Below are positions 43,546-52,310 of a DNA stretch of 64,000 bases, in pieces; position 1 is the stretch's first letter; the number at the start of each line of letters is the position of its first letter. Source of the stretch: Nakamurella flavida (GTDB taxonomy: Bacteria; Actinomycetota; Actinomycetes; Mycobacteriales; Nakamurellaceae); contig NZ_JAUSQV010000001.1 in NCBI RefSeq assembly GCF_030811475.1, forward strand, positions 2,441,501-2,505,500, written 5' to 3'. The position numbers and the translations under genes were made by a program. The notes beneath the pieces are model-generated. The model saw nothing but the letters and a program-made list of their open reading frames with translations. It searched no databases and was not told where the DNA came from.

Positions 43546-43596
43546 GTGCTGATCACCTCCACCTCGTCGTGGCAGTGCGAACCGTTCGCAGCGATC

Positions 43597-43610
43597 TGTA
43601 AGCGCTTACA
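43597..43610. promoter_or_regulatory. LacI operator, perfect 14-bp palindrome
   Basis: TGTAAGCGCTTACA is its own reverse complement and matches the general LacI-family pattern with central CG flanked by inverted half-sites. It lies 51 nt upstream of the lacI ATG, in the likely promoter of the glycan operon. Confidence 0.85.
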
Positions 43611-43666
43611 AGTTAGCCACGGGCGGGTCGGTCGGCAAGATGGTGTGCAGACCGACCTCGGAGGGT

Positions 43667-43818
43667 GATCACCGCGGTGGGGCTCGCCGACGCCGGACCC
43701 GACCGGAGCCGGGTCGGCCGGCCCCCACCGGCGCAGCCCCTCCCCGGTCATCGGTCGGGCCGCCCCGCGAGGGCCGCAACCCGCTCGTCACAGTGCTCTG
43801 CTGGGATCACCGCGGTGG
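43667..43818. repeat. Two exact 14-bp direct repeats GATCACCGCGGTGG
   Basis: Copies at 43667-43680 and 43805-43818. Each contains the 10-bp palindrome CACCGCGGTG. They lie upstream of the adenine deaminase start, 138 bp apart, and could be binding sites for an unidentified regulator. Confidence 0.7.
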
Positions 43819-43846
43819 CCGGACCGCCCCCAGGACAGGAGTGCCC

Positions 43847-44884
43847 GTGTTCCCGCTGACCTCGCCGCCCACGGCCGAGTTGCACATCCACCTCGAGGGG
43901 ACGATCGAGCCGGCCGCGGTGATCGAGATGGCCCGCCGCAACGGGGTTCCGGCCCCGGCCGCCGATCTCGACGAGCTGCTCTCCCGGTACTCGTTCGCCG
44001 ATCTGCAGTCGTTCCTGGATCTGCACTACGCGAACCTGACCGTGCTGCGCACCGAGCAGGACTTCTTCGAGCTGGCCACCGGCTACCTGGACCGCGCCCG
44101 GGCGGCGAACATCCGCCGGGCGGAGATCTTCTTCGACCCGCAGACCCACCTGGGCAACGGCGTCCCCGTCGGCGCGGTGATGGCCGGTATCACCGGCGCG
44201 CTGGCCGACAGCGAGCGCACGCACGGCATCTCCACCGACCTGATCATGTGCTTCCTGCGGGACCGCGGCGCCGCGGCCGCCGACGAGATGCTCACCGCGA
44301 TCCTGCCGTTCCGCGACGCGATCATCGGCGTCGGTCTGGACTCCACCGAGATCGGGTTCCCGCCCGAGCTCTTCGTCGACGTGTACGCCCGGGCGGCGGC
44401 CGAGGGACTGCACCTGGTCGCGCACGCGGGCGAGGAGGGCGGGCCGGAGACGGTCACCGCGGCCCTGGACCTGCTGCACGTCGAGCGGGTCGATCACGGC
44501 ATCCGCTCGGTGGAGGATCCGGATCTGGTGCGCCGGCTCCGGGACGAGCAGGTCCCGCTCACCGTGTGCCCGCTGTCCAACGTCGCCCTGCGCACCGTGG
44601 ACACCCTGGCCGACCACCCGTTGCCGGGGATGCTGGCCGACGGCCTGCTGGTCGGCGTGAACAGCGACGACCCGCCCTACTTCGGTGGGTACGTGGACCG
44701 GAACTACGCGGCGCTCCGCACCGAGCTCGGCATGACGGCGGCGCAGCTCGAGCAGCTGGCCCTGAACTCGTTCGAGTCCTGCTTCCTGGACCGGGCCGTC
44801 AAGGACGCCTACCAGGACGAGGTGCGGGCCCACTTCGCCGGACACGCGGCGGAGTCACCGGGCGACGGCGGCACGCCGGGGTGA
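43847..44884 (+). CDS. Adenosine/adenine deaminase-family enzyme (probably adenine deaminase)
   Basis: 345 residues from a GTG at 43847, with AGGA 6 nt upstream; another GTG at 43841 has no spacing. Zinc-binding ELHIHLEGT, catalytic HAGEEGG, VDHGIRS and LTVCPLSNVAL are present. The late motif NSDDPPYFGGYV is characteristic of the adenine aminohydrolase branch, which converts adenine to hypoxanthine and ammonia in purine salvage. True adenosine deaminases differ there, hence the preference. The KTSC gene follows 10 nt later. Confidence 0.88.
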   Translation: MFPLTSPPTAELHIHLEGTIEPAAVIEMARRNGVPAPAADLDELLSRYSFADLQSFLDLHYANLTVLRTEQDFFELATGYLDRARAANIRRAEIFFDPQTHLGNGVPVGAVMAGITGALADSERTHGISTDLIMCFLRDRGAAAADEMLTAILPFRDAIIGVGLDSTEIGFPPELFVDVYARAAAEGLHLVAHAGEEGGPETVTAALDLLHVERVDHGIRSVEDPDLVRRLRDEQVPLTVCPLSNVALRTVDTLADHPLPGMLADGLLVGVNSDDPPYFGGYVDRNYAALRTELGMTAAQLEQLALNSFESCFLDRAVKDAYQDEVRAHFAGHAAESPGDGGTPG

Positions 44885-44894
44885 TGCTGGACGG

Positions 44895-45107
44895 ATGCGC
44901 CGCATCCCCGTCAGCTCGAACGCGCTGCGGTCCGTGGGTTTCGATCCGGCCACCAACGAGCTCGAGCTGGAGTTCACCGAGGGCGGGATCTACCGCTACT
45001 CGGTGCCGGCCCGGGTGCACCGGGAGCTGATGGCCGCCGACAGCCTGGGCCGGTACTTCCTGCGCAGCATCCGCCCGCGCTACCCGTCGTGGGAGGTCCA
45101 CGACTGA
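44895..45107 (+). CDS. KTSC-domain protein
   Basis: 70 residues forming a KTSC domain: SSNALRSVGFDPATNELELEFTEGGIYRYSVP, then LGRYFLRSIRPRYPS. In the family name the Lys is followed by TSC-like residues; here the same region reads RRIPVSSNALRSV. The fold is small and often linked to RNA-related or phage proteins; no activity is established. It lies 10 nt after the deaminase stop, so is probably co-transcribed. Confidence 0.85.
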   Translation: MRRIPVSSNALRSVGFDPATNELELEFTEGGIYRYSVPARVHRELMAADSLGRYFLRSIRPRYPSWEVHD

Positions 45108-45151
45108 CCCGTCGACGCCGGGTCTTCCCCCCGTGCGCCGACGGTGCCAGT

Positions 45152-45608
45152 GTGGAGCGAGTGCGGACGGTGTACTCGGCGGCGGGTGGGACGGCCGGTC
45201 TCGAGCGGCTGGCCGCGGCCTGGCACGCGCGGGTCGTGGCGGACGAGATCGTCGGACACGCGTTCAGCCACGGCTACCGGGCGGACCACGTCGAACGTCT
45301 GGCCGCCCACTGGGCCGAGGCCCTCGGTGGGTCGGACACCTTCTCCCGGTCACTGGGCGACGAGACCACCGTGCGGCGCCTGCACAGCGGCAACGGGGTG
45401 CACGCCGAGATGGATCGTCGGGGCGGTCGCCTGCTTCGACCAGGCCCTGGTGGACACCGGGCTGGCCGACGACGAACGACTTCGCCGGACCCTGCACGAC
45501 TGGTTCGCGTGGATGACGGCCGCGTACGCACAGCACCCGGACGATCCCGGGGACGTGCCTGCCGGTCTCGCCGTGCCGCACTGGTCGTGGGCCGGGCCGG
45601 TCGACTGA
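45152..45608 (+). pseudogene. Truncated haemoglobin (group II-like) broken by a +1 frameshift
   Basis: The first frame from GTG 45152 reads TVYSAAGGTAGLERLAAAWH and RLAAHWAEALGGSDTFSRSL, up to HSGNGVHAEMDRR. The rest of the globin (AVACFDQALVDTGL, LHDWFAWMTAAYAQHPDD, VPHWSWAGPVD) continues in another frame. Removing one G from the four-G run at 45420-45423 restores MDRRAVACFDQAL exactly as the family expects. No other break is seen. Without correction, the first frame runs on for several hundred unrelated residues. It is either a recent single-base inactivation or a sequencing error. The protein would bind haem and O2 or NO in the cytosol. Confidence 0.85.
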
Positions 45609-45613
45609 CCGGC

Positions 45614-47308
45614 TCAGCCGGGGACCCGGTTGGCGCCGGCCGCCGCCCGGGCGAGGGTGTCCAACAGGGGCGGGATGTCATCCCGTGGGACGACCGCCTG
45701 GATGAGGGTGAACCGGCCGGGGTGGGCCGTGGCGTCGGCCAGGGCGTCGGCCAGCTCCCCCACCGTGTCCACCCGGACCCCCCGCGCGTCGGCATCCGGC
45801 CCGAACGTCGCCGGCAGCGCCGCCCAGTCCAGGCGGGCGATGTCGTTGTAGGGCTCGTCCGGTCCGTGGATGGCCCGTTCGATGGTGTACCCGTCGTTGT
45901 CGACGACGATCACCACCGCGGGGAGCCCGTGGCGCAGCACGGTGGCCAGTTCGGTCAGCGTCATCTGCGCCGCGCCGTCGCCGACGAGCAGGACACCCCG
46001 CCGGCCGGGACCGGCCAGGCAGGCGCCGAGCACGGCCGGGACGGAGTACCCGATGGACGCCCACAGCGGCTGCCCGAGGAAGGTGACCCCGGTCGGCAGC
46101 CGGTGCGTGGCCATCCCGTAGAACGCGGTGCCCTGGTCGGCGACCACGATGTCCCCCGGGCGGACGAAGCCGGCCACCTGGTCCCACAGGCTCCGCTGGC
46201 CCAGCACCTGCGCCCGGTCGTCCGCGGCAGGAACGGGTTGCGCCACTTCAGGTGTCGGGTCGGCGCCGGCCTCGCCGCGGGCGGCGATCAGGGCGGTGAG
46301 TGCCCGCAGCGCGGCCGGCAGGGTGACCGGCTCGAACAGCTCGTCGCCGACGCTCGCCGATCCGGCCCCCAGTTCGACGGTCCGCGCCCGGGGCAGGTGC
46401 TGGGAGAAGAAGCCACTGGTCAGGTCGGTGAACTGCACCCCGGCCACCACCAGCGCCCCGGCGTCCTCGATCACGCCGCGCACGGCCGGGTCACTGGCCG
46501 CGCCGGCGTAGATGCCGCGGTAGGTGGGGTCGCTCTCGTCGAACAGGCTCTTGCCCCACAACGTCGTCGCGTGGTCCAGCCCACCGGCGGTGATCAGGCC
46601 GGCGAAGGCGGCGCTGCCGCCCGTGCGGTGGACGAGAACACCGCCCAGCACGCTGATGTCCCGGTTCGGCACGTCCTGCAGCAGGCGGGCGGCGGCCCGC
46701 GTGAAGGCGTCCAGCGCGGTCGGGTCGGTGGCGTCCTGGGGCGGCGGCAGGGCGCCGGCGGGCGGAGTGGCCGGCGCACCGGCCACGTCCACCGGCAGCA
46801 GCAGGTAGCCCGGCAGCCGGCGGTCGCGGGCGGTCAGCAGCACCCGGTCGATCTCCGCCTCCGCGTCGGCCGCGGTCAGCGAGGCCCGCGCGCAGGTCAC
46901 GTCGGCGTGTAGATCCATGAAGTGGGTGAACACCCCGTCGCCCAGCGAGTGGTGCAGGATCCGGTGCGCGGCCTGCGCGCTGGTGGCCGGGGCGCCGACG
47001 ATCTCGATCACCGGGACGTGCTCGGCGTAGCTGCCGGCCAGCGCGTTGATCGCACTGAGCTCGCCCACCCCGAAAGTGGTGCACAACGCCGCCATGCCCC
47101 GCATCCGGCCGTACCCGTCGGCTGCGTACCCGGCGTTCAGCTCGTTGGCGCAGCCCGTCCAGGTCAGCCCGCGGTGGGCCGTGACGTGGTCGAGCAGACC
47201 CAGGGTGAAGTCCCCCGGCACCCCGAAGACCCGGTCGACTCCGATCTCGACCAATCGGTCCATCAGGTAGTCGGCCACCGTGTAGCCCGACGTCAGGCTG
47301 TCCGCCAT
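45614..47308 (-). CDS. Thiamine-diphosphate 2-oxo acid decarboxylase (indolepyruvate decarboxylase-like)
   Basis: 564 residues, the usual size. The N-terminal DYLMDRLVEIGVDRVFGVPGD and the TPP-activating Glu in CANELNAGYAADGYGR are intact. The C-terminal TPP motif is GDGAAQMTLTEL followed by DNDGYTIER. HILHHSLGDG resembles the active-site His pair of pyruvate/indolepyruvate decarboxylases. It removes CO2 from a 2-oxo acid such as indolepyruvate, phenylpyruvate or a branched-chain oxo acid, giving an aldehyde. Stand-alone gene; exact substrate undetermined. Confidence 0.9.
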   Translation of the reverse strand: MADSLTSGYTVADYLMDRLVEIGVDRVFGVPGDFTLGLLDHVTAHRGLTWTGCANELNAGYAADGYGRMRGMAALCTTFGVGELSAINALAGSYAEHVPVIEIVGAPATSAQAAHRILHHSLGDGVFTHFMDLHADVTCARASLTAADAEAEIDRVLLTARDRRLPGYLLLPVDVAGAPATPPAGALPPPQDATDPTALDAFTRAAARLLQDVPNRDISVLGGVLVHRTGGSAAFAGLITAGGLDHATTLWGKSLFDESDPTYRGIYAGAASDPAVRGVIEDAGALVVAGVQFTDLTSGFFSQHLPRARTVELGAGSASVGDELFEPVTLPAALRALTALIAARGEAGADPTPEVAQPVPAADDRAQVLGQRSLWDQVAGFVRPGDIVVADQGTAFYGMATHRLPTGVTFLGQPLWASIGYSVPAVLGACLAGPGRRGVLLVGDGAAQMTLTELATVLRHGLPAVVIVVDNDGYTIERAIHGPDEPYNDIARLDWAALPATFGPDADARGVRVDTVGELADALADATAHPGRFTLIQAVVPRDDIPPLLDTLARAAAGANRVPG

Positions 47309-47373
47309 GTCATCCCCCTCGCCCCGGTGCGGAGGGTACGGGCGGCCGTGTCAGGCGGGTGTCGGTCGACCCG

Positions 47374-47745
47374 TCAGGGTCGCGGCATCGGCGGGTCGGG
47401 AGCCAGCGTCCCGTCCGGCGCGATGTGGTCGAAGATCTGCCCGATCAAGGTGAGCACGTGCGGGTCGTCGACCTCGTAGAAGTGCTGGCGGCCCGACTGC
47501 CGGACGCTGACCAAGCCGGCCAGGCGGAGCTTGGTCAGGTGCTGGCTGGCCGCGGCGGTGGTCACCCCGGCGCGGTCGGCCAGCTCACCGACGGAGTGGG
47601 TGCCCTGCGCGGCCAGCCACACCAGATGCAGGCGGACCGGCGACGACAGCATGGCGAACGTGCTGGCGGCGGCGCGGAGCTGCGGCTCGGTCGGGGCCAG
47701 GGCCTCGACCGGCGGTGCGTGCTCGGGTGCGCTCATCCCGTTCAT
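47374..47745 (-). CDS. ArsR-family winged-helix regulator
   Basis: 123 residues. Winged HTH with FAMLSSPVRLHLVWLAA, HSVGELADRAGVTTAAASQHLTKLRLAGLVSVRQSGRQHFYEV. No cysteine pairs of the metal-sensing type (such as ELCVCDL) are seen in the recognition region, so it may sense a non-metal signal or another site. It lies 65 nt upstream of the decarboxylase on the opposite reading order (same strand, different start), with its 5' end near the glycosyltransferase locus. Starts at 47745 or 47736 are both possible. Confidence 0.9.
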   Translation of the reverse strand: MNGMSAPEHAPPVEALAPTEPQLRAAASTFAMLSSPVRLHLVWLAAQGTHSVGELADRAGVTTAAASQHLTKLRLAGLVSVRQSGRQHFYEVDDPHVLTLIGQIFDHIAPDGTLAPDPPMPRP

Positions 47746-47781
47746 TGTCGCCCATGGGGTTCGGTTCCGGTCGATCGACGG

Positions 47782-49173
47782 TCAGCCCCACCCACCGAAC
47801 ACCGCGGGCAATGACGCCCCGGGCCGGGTCGGCTGCAGCTCGGTCTCCGTCGCCGCCCGGTCCGTCGCGCCGAACAACAGCTCGACGGCGGCGTCCACCG
47901 ACAGTCCGAGCGCGTCGGCATGCCGGCCGGCGCGGTGCAGGGCGCGGGAGGTGGTCACGACCACCCACACGCCGTCCGGCCCGGTCAGGGTGAGGCGGCC
48001 GGCGTCGGCGTCGACGAGCCCGCGGACCACCGTCGGCAGGTCCGGCCCGGCCAGGAGGGGCCCGAACACCTCGACATCCGCACGCGCCCGGAACGCCACC
48101 GGGCCCGGGACCTGTTCGAGGTGCACCCGCGGATCCTCGGTGAACACGTCGGCCACCGCGGCGGCGTCCGGGCCGGTCAGCCACACGCCGGCGTCCAGCC
48201 CGGCCAGCAGCCCGCGCACGGTGAGCACCGCGTCGCCCAGCGCCCAGCCGGCCATCGCGATCCGCACCACCACGTCCGGGACGGCGTAGATCTGCCCGGT
48301 GCCGCGGGTGCCGGGTTCGGGGATGCGCCGGGCCAGCAGCATCGCCTCGCGGTTCTTCTGTTCCCGCTTGTGCGCCGGATCCTGTTCGCGCACCGCCCAT
48401 TCCGGGCCGTGGTGCCACGCCACGGCGTCGGGAACGTGGGCGAGCACCCCGCCCGCGGCCCAGGCCCGATAGGTGAAGTCGTAGTCCTCACCGCCGTACC
48501 CGACGAACGTCCCGTCGAAGCCGCCGATGGCCTCGACGAGATCGCGGTGTCCGGCCAGCACGGCCCCGATCAGGAAGGTGAAGGACCGCGGGTTCAGCTG
48601 CAGCAGGTCACCGGTCCGCCCGTACTCCTGCAGCAGCCATTCCGGCTCCGGCCATTCCCGGGGCGCGGCCCGCGACCCGGCGAACCACTCCTGCAGCGCC
48701 TCCGGGGTCCAGCCGGCCAGGTCGACGTGCCGACGACGACCACCGACCATCGCATCCGGGAGCAGCGCGGGGAGCCGGCTGATGTGCCGGATGTAGTCCG
48801 GTCCGGGGACGGTGTCGCCGTCGAGGAAGACGATCACCTCACCGTCGCACCGGGAGAGCCCGAGATTGCGGGCGGCCGCGGCGCGGAATCCGTGGTCCTC
48901 CTGGCGCAGCACGACGGGCTCCAGGGCACGCGCGCAGTCCGGGATCACCGGCGGGCGGGCCGAGCCGTCGTCGGCGATCACCACCTGCAGCCGGGCCGCC
49001 GGGTGGGTCTGCACGGCCAGCCCGGCCAGCACCAGGTCCAGCGCGGCCTGCTCCTGGTAGTACGGGACGACCACGCTGACCTCGACCGGCTCCCGTTCCT
49101 CGCCGGCCAGCAGATCCCAGCGGTTGCCCGGGACGGCGAACCGTCCGCCGCCGAGGGCGAGGGGGCCGGTCAT
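47782..49173 (-). CDS. GT2-family (GT-A fold) glycosyltransferase with C-terminal extension
   Basis: 463 residues. GT2 core: VSVVVPYYQEQAALDLVLAGL, VVIADDGSARPP, AARNLGLSRCDGEVIVFLDGDTVPG (DxD) and GGFDGTFVGYGGEDYDFTYRAW, the galactosyltransferase-like C-terminal box. An additional ~150 residues after WHHGPEWAVREQD have no recognised domain. No membrane segments, so it uses nucleotide sugar in the cytosol. ATGA overlap with the preceding gene. Distantly similar in layout to the C-terminal half of the fusion at 53938. Confidence 0.88.
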   Translation of the reverse strand: MTGPLALGGGRFAVPGNRWDLLAGEEREPVEVSVVVPYYQEQAALDLVLAGLAVQTHPAARLQVVIADDGSARPPVIPDCARALEPVVLRQEDHGFRAAAARNLGLSRCDGEVIVFLDGDTVPGPDYIRHISRLPALLPDAMVGGRRRHVDLAGWTPEALQEWFAGSRAAPREWPEPEWLLQEYGRTGDLLQLNPRSFTFLIGAVLAGHRDLVEAIGGFDGTFVGYGGEDYDFTYRAWAAGGVLAHVPDAVAWHHGPEWAVREQDPAHKREQKNREAMLLARRIPEPGTRGTGQIYAVPDVVVRIAMAGWALGDAVLTVRGLLAGLDAGVWLTGPDAAAVADVFTEDPRVHLEQVPGPVAFRARADVEVFGPLLAGPDLPTVVRGLVDADAGRLTLTGPDGVWVVVTTSRALHRAGRHADALGLSVDAAVELLFGATDRAATETELQPTRPGASLPAVFGGWG

Positions 49174-50168
49174 CCGAGCCGCCCGATCGACCACGCCCGG
49201 TACCGCCCGGCGACCTCCGCCGTGGACGGGCCCACCGCGAGATCCCCGGCGAGCCAGGTGCTCCCGGGTTCGGCGAACGCCCGCTCCAGCGCGCCGTCGA
49301 GATCGGCCGGGTCGTACAGGGTGAGGGAGCCGGGCAGCCGGTCGGCGAGCTCCCGCACGTACCGACCGGCCGGCACCAGGGGCCGCCGTCCGGCCGCCAG
49401 CCAGGAGTTGATCGACCCGGACGCGGACACATGGGTGTGCGGGGCGACGGGCACGGCCACCCGGCGCAGCTCCGTGGCGACCCGATCGGCGGGGACGTAC
49501 CCGGTGCAGCGGAAGCCGACCCCACCGGCGTGGGCCGCCCCGGCCAGCTCGTCGACCAGGTCGGCGTGCCGATCCGACGGACGGCCGACGGCGACCAGCG
49601 TCCCGGACCCCCGGCGCAGCAGCGCCTCGAGCACCTCGGCGTGCCCCTTGCCGGGGTACAGATAGCCGAACACCCCGACGGTTCCGCTCTCGACCGCGAC
49701 GTCGACGGTCGGCAGCGGGTCGATCGCCAGCGGGATCACCGCGACATCCTCGACCGGCACACCGATCTCGGCGAGGAGCCGGCGCTCGTGGTCGCTGCTC
49801 ACCACGACGGCGGCGGCCCGTGCCACGAGCTCGCGGTAGGTGCTGGTGCGGCGGTCGAACAGCTCCGCCCCGTCGGACGGCTGGGGCAGGTCGTGCAGGG
49901 TCAGCGTGAGCTGCACGCCCCGTGCGGTCAGCCGGTCGGCCAGCTCGCCCACCCGCGCGGCTGCCGCCGACCCACCGAACAGCCAGTCGGTGACATGCAG
50001 GTGCAGCACCCGGGTCCCGGGAGGCAGGCGGTCGGCCAGCGACGCCAGGCGCGCCGGGTCGGGCTCGACGATCCCGCCGCCGTCCGCCCGGGCGATGCGG
50101 TCGGCGACCTCGACGACCCCGTGGTCGACCGGACCGCACACCGCCCACGCGAGGACGGGATCCGTCAC
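49170..50168 (-). CDS. GT4-like (GT-B fold) glycosyltransferase
   Basis: 332 residues from a GTG at 50168 in a GTGA overlap with the upstream WcbI-like gene. It contains VLHLHVTDWLFGGSAAAARVGEL, a GT4-like C-domain with VGVFGYLYPGKGHAEVLEALL, TGYVPADRVATEL and SINSWLAAGRRPLVPAGRYVREL. The nucleotide-binding EX7E is not clear. Likely transfers a sugar to a growing glycan or small acceptor. The frame is open to 50246 but the overlap favours the GTG. Confidence 0.78.
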   Translation of the reverse strand: MTDPVLAWAVCGPVDHGVVEVADRIARADGGGIVEPDPARLASLADRLPPGTRVLHLHVTDWLFGGSAAAARVGELADRLTARGVQLTLTLHDLPQPSDGAELFDRRTSTYRELVARAAAVVVSSDHERRLLAEIGVPVEDVAVIPLAIDPLPTVDVAVESGTVGVFGYLYPGKGHAEVLEALLRRGSGTLVAVGRPSDRHADLVDELAGAAHAGGVGFRCTGYVPADRVATELRRVAVPVAPHTHVSASGSINSWLAAGRRPLVPAGRYVRELADRLPGSLTLYDPADLDGALERAFAEPGSTWLAGDLAVGPSTAEVAGRYRAWSIGRLG

Positions 50169-51139
50169 CGCAGCCCCAGGGCGTCGAGCAACGGCCCGTG
50201 CCGCTGCTCCGCGGCGTCCAGCAGCCAGGGGTTCTCGCGGTACCACCGGGCCTGCACGTCGTGGATGTGCCGGGTGGCCACCGACTCGGCTCCGACCCGC
50301 CAGTGGGAGGCACTGGGCACCCGGGCCACCCGTTCGTCGTCGACGTCCAGCCCGAGTGCCTCCGCGGCCGCGGCGGCGACCGGGGCGCGCGTCCCGCCGA
50401 GCAGTTCCCGTCCGGGGTCGGCCGCATCCACCGGCAGCCCCAGGGCCGCCTGGATCCGCCGGACGAGGGTGATGAGGATCCGGTTGCCCGGGTGGTTCAG
50501 GGTGTGCATGTCGCCCAGCTGCGGCTGGGCCAGCAGATCGGAGACGGCCACGTCGCAGCCCGCCGCCTCCCGGCGGGCCAGCTCAGCCACCGACGCGCGG
50601 GCCACCTCCGCGCACACAGCCGCCGGCACCGGCGCATCGAGCAGGTCGCGGCCGGTCTGCACCGAGGCGATGGTGCGGAGGTCGTGGTACGGCACGACCG
50701 GAGGGTCCCGGGACGGGTCCCACGGATCCCGGACGATGGCCTGGAACGGGTGCAGGGACGAGCAGCGCAGCACCGGCCAGCGCAGCACCCGACCCCCGGC
50801 CGGCATCAGCGCGGCGACCTGCCCGGTGCCCAGCGGCATGTCGCGGTAGCCGTCCTTCACCGGCTGGGAGACCAGGATGTCGGCTCGCGCCATCAGGCCG
50901 CGCAGGTACCCCAGATCGCTCTCCACCAGCTCGAACACGGGCGGGACGCGGACGGTGCGGACGGCGTTCTCCCCCGACCCGGCCAACAGCACGCGGACGG
51001 ACTCGGCCTGGCAGTTGCCCCACACCACGAGCAACGGCCGGTCGTCGGACGAGGCCGACGGACCACTCTCGTCGAGGCCGTAGAACCCCCCGTAGTGTCG
51101 GGTGCGGCCGTCTGGTTCCGTGGTGCCCGCGGTGCTCAT
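50165..51139 (-). CDS. WcbI-like polysaccharide biosynthesis protein (putative acetyltransferase)
   Basis: 324 residues. The WcbI-type N-terminus PLLVVWGNCQAESVRVLLAGS is followed by ARADILVSQPVKDGYRDMPLG, PVVPYHDLRTI and HTLNHPGNRILI, all conserved features of this family from capsule loci (WcbI of Burkholderia). WcbI proteins have a CoA-binding fold and are proposed to acetylate capsule sugars. It is the first gene of the minus-strand glycosyltransferase unit, with a -10 box TAGCGT 7 nt before its ATG and no Shine-Dalgarno, so it is probably leaderless. Confidence 0.82.
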   Translation of the reverse strand: MSTAGTTEPDGRTRHYGGFYGLDESGPSASSDDRPLLVVWGNCQAESVRVLLAGSGENAVRTVRVPPVFELVESDLGYLRGLMARADILVSQPVKDGYRDMPLGTGQVAALMPAGGRVLRWPVLRCSSLHPFQAIVRDPWDPSRDPPVVPYHDLRTIASVQTGRDLLDAPVPAAVCAEVARASVAELARREAAGCDVAVSDLLAQPQLGDMHTLNHPGNRILITLVRRIQAALGLPVDAADPGRELLGGTRAPVAAAAAEALGLDVDDERVARVPSASHWRVGAESVATRHIHDVQARWYRENPWLLDAAEQRHGPLLDALGLR

Positions 51140-51146
51140 GGCCGGG

Positions 51147-51152
51147 ACGCTA
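51147..51152 (-). promoter_or_regulatory. -10 element of the minus-strand glycosyltransferase unit
   Basis: TAGCGT (TANNNT, on the minus strand) ends 7 nt before the ATG at 51139 of the WcbI-like gene; no Shine-Dalgarno is visible. It points to a leaderless transcript starting the three-gene unit. Confidence 0.55.
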
Positions 51153-51212
51153 CCGGCCGGCCCGTCCGACCACCGATCAGCACAGACCCACCGAGCGCGG
51201 GAGGATCCAGGG

Positions 51213-52310
51213 GTGAACCCGTCCCCGCCGATCCGGGTCGCATCCGTCCCGGCCGCCCACCCGTACGTCGAGCACCTGACCGACCCGGACCACCTCGACG
51301 ACACCGACGAGGGCGGCCGCGGCATCGTCCGGCTGCCCGACCCGCCGCCCGACGTGGCCGATCCCCTGCCCGGTCAGTGGTGGCCGCCGCGCGTGCTCGA
51401 ACCCGGCTGGATCGACGCCCATGCGGCCGAGATCGACCTCGTCCACCTGCATTTCGGCTTCGATGCGGCCGATCCGGCCGGTCTGCGCGACTGGGTCGCC
51501 GCACTGGACACGCATCGGATCCCGCTGGTGATGACGGTGCACGATCTGGTCAACCCGCACTTCGCCGATCAACGCGGCCACCTGGCCCACCTCGACGTGC
51601 TCGTCCCGGCGGCGACCGAACTGATCACCCTCACCGCCGGGGCGGCCGCGGAGATCGCCCGGGGCTGGGGGCGCACGGCCACCGTCGTCCCGCACCCCCA
51701 TGTCGTACCCCTCGCGCAACTGCGTGACCCCGTTCCGCCGCGGCCGACCCTGACGGTGGGTGTGCACGCGAAGAGCCTGCGCGCAAACCTGGATCCGCTG
51801 CCGGTGCTGCAGGCCCTGCTGGTGTCCACCGGGCAGCTGCCGGATCTGCGGGTGCAGGTCCACCGGCACCCGGATCTGGCCACCCGCACCGACGACCGGG
51901 CCCGTGCGCTCACCGCGTTCCTCGCCGACCGCGCCGCCGACCCGGCCTGGACGGTGCTCACCCACGACCGGTACGACGACGAGGAACTGTGGACGGCGCT
52001 CACGTCGGTCGACGTGTGCGTGCTGCCCTACGGGTTCGGCACCCACTCCGGGTGGCTGGAGGCCTGCGTCGACCTCGGTGTGGGGGTGATCGTCCCCGAC
52101 GTGGGCCACTACGCCGGCCAGCACGGCCACCCCACCCTGCACCGGCTCGCCGACGGCGGCGTGGACGCCGAGGCCCTCACCGACACCCTCCGACGGGTGT
52201 CGGCCGACCGGGCGGTGGCCGGGCCGCCGCGACCCGACCGTCGGGGGCAGCGCCGGGAGATCGCCCGTGCCCATGCCGCCGTCTACCGCCGCGCCCTGGG
52301 CCGGGCATGA
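51213..52310 (+). CDS. GT4-like glycosyltransferase
   Basis: 365 residues from a GTG at 51213 with GAGG about 9 nt before it. GT-B pattern: VASVPAAHPYVEHLTD, LVHLHFGFDAADPAGLRDWVAAL, VMTVHDLVNPHF and the C-domain WTALTSVDVCVLPYGFGTHSGWLEACVDLGVGVIVPD. It opens the plus-strand unit, 73 nt from the divergent WcbI-like gene. The next gene starts inside its stop codon (ATGA). Confidence 0.8.
   Translation: MNPSPPIRVASVPAAHPYVEHLTDPDHLDDTDEGGRGIVRLPDPPPDVADPLPGQWWPPRVLEPGWIDAHAAEIDLVHLHFGFDAADPAGLRDWVAALDTHRIPLVMTVHDLVNPHFADQRGHLAHLDVLVPAATELITLTAGAAAEIARGWGRTATVVPHPHVVPLAQLRDPVPPRPTLTVGVHAKSLRANLDPLPVLQALLVSTGQLPDLRVQVHRHPDLATRTDDRARALTAFLADRAADPAWTVLTHDRYDDEELWTALTSVDVCVLPYGFGTHSGWLEACVDLGVGVIVPDVGHYAGQHGHPTLHRLADGGVDAEALTDTLRRVSADRAVAGPPRPDRRGQRREIARAHAAVYRRALGRA

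Larger units (their letters stand above)
43546..43846. other. Divergent control region between lacI operon and adenine deaminase gene
   Basis: No gene is supported in these 301 bases. They hold the 43597-43610 operator, a 14-bp direct repeat at 43667-43680 and 43805-43818, and the ribosome binding sites of both flanking genes (GGAGGTGATC minus; AGGA plus). The plus-strand frame is open from 43640 but shows no deaminase similarity before 43847. Confidence 0.6.

Noticed and set aside
45089-46912. A 607-codon plus-strand open frame through the haemoglobin and decarboxylase region
   Set aside because: It is the first half of the frameshifted globin running on antisense to the decarboxylase gene; the second part has no coding character.
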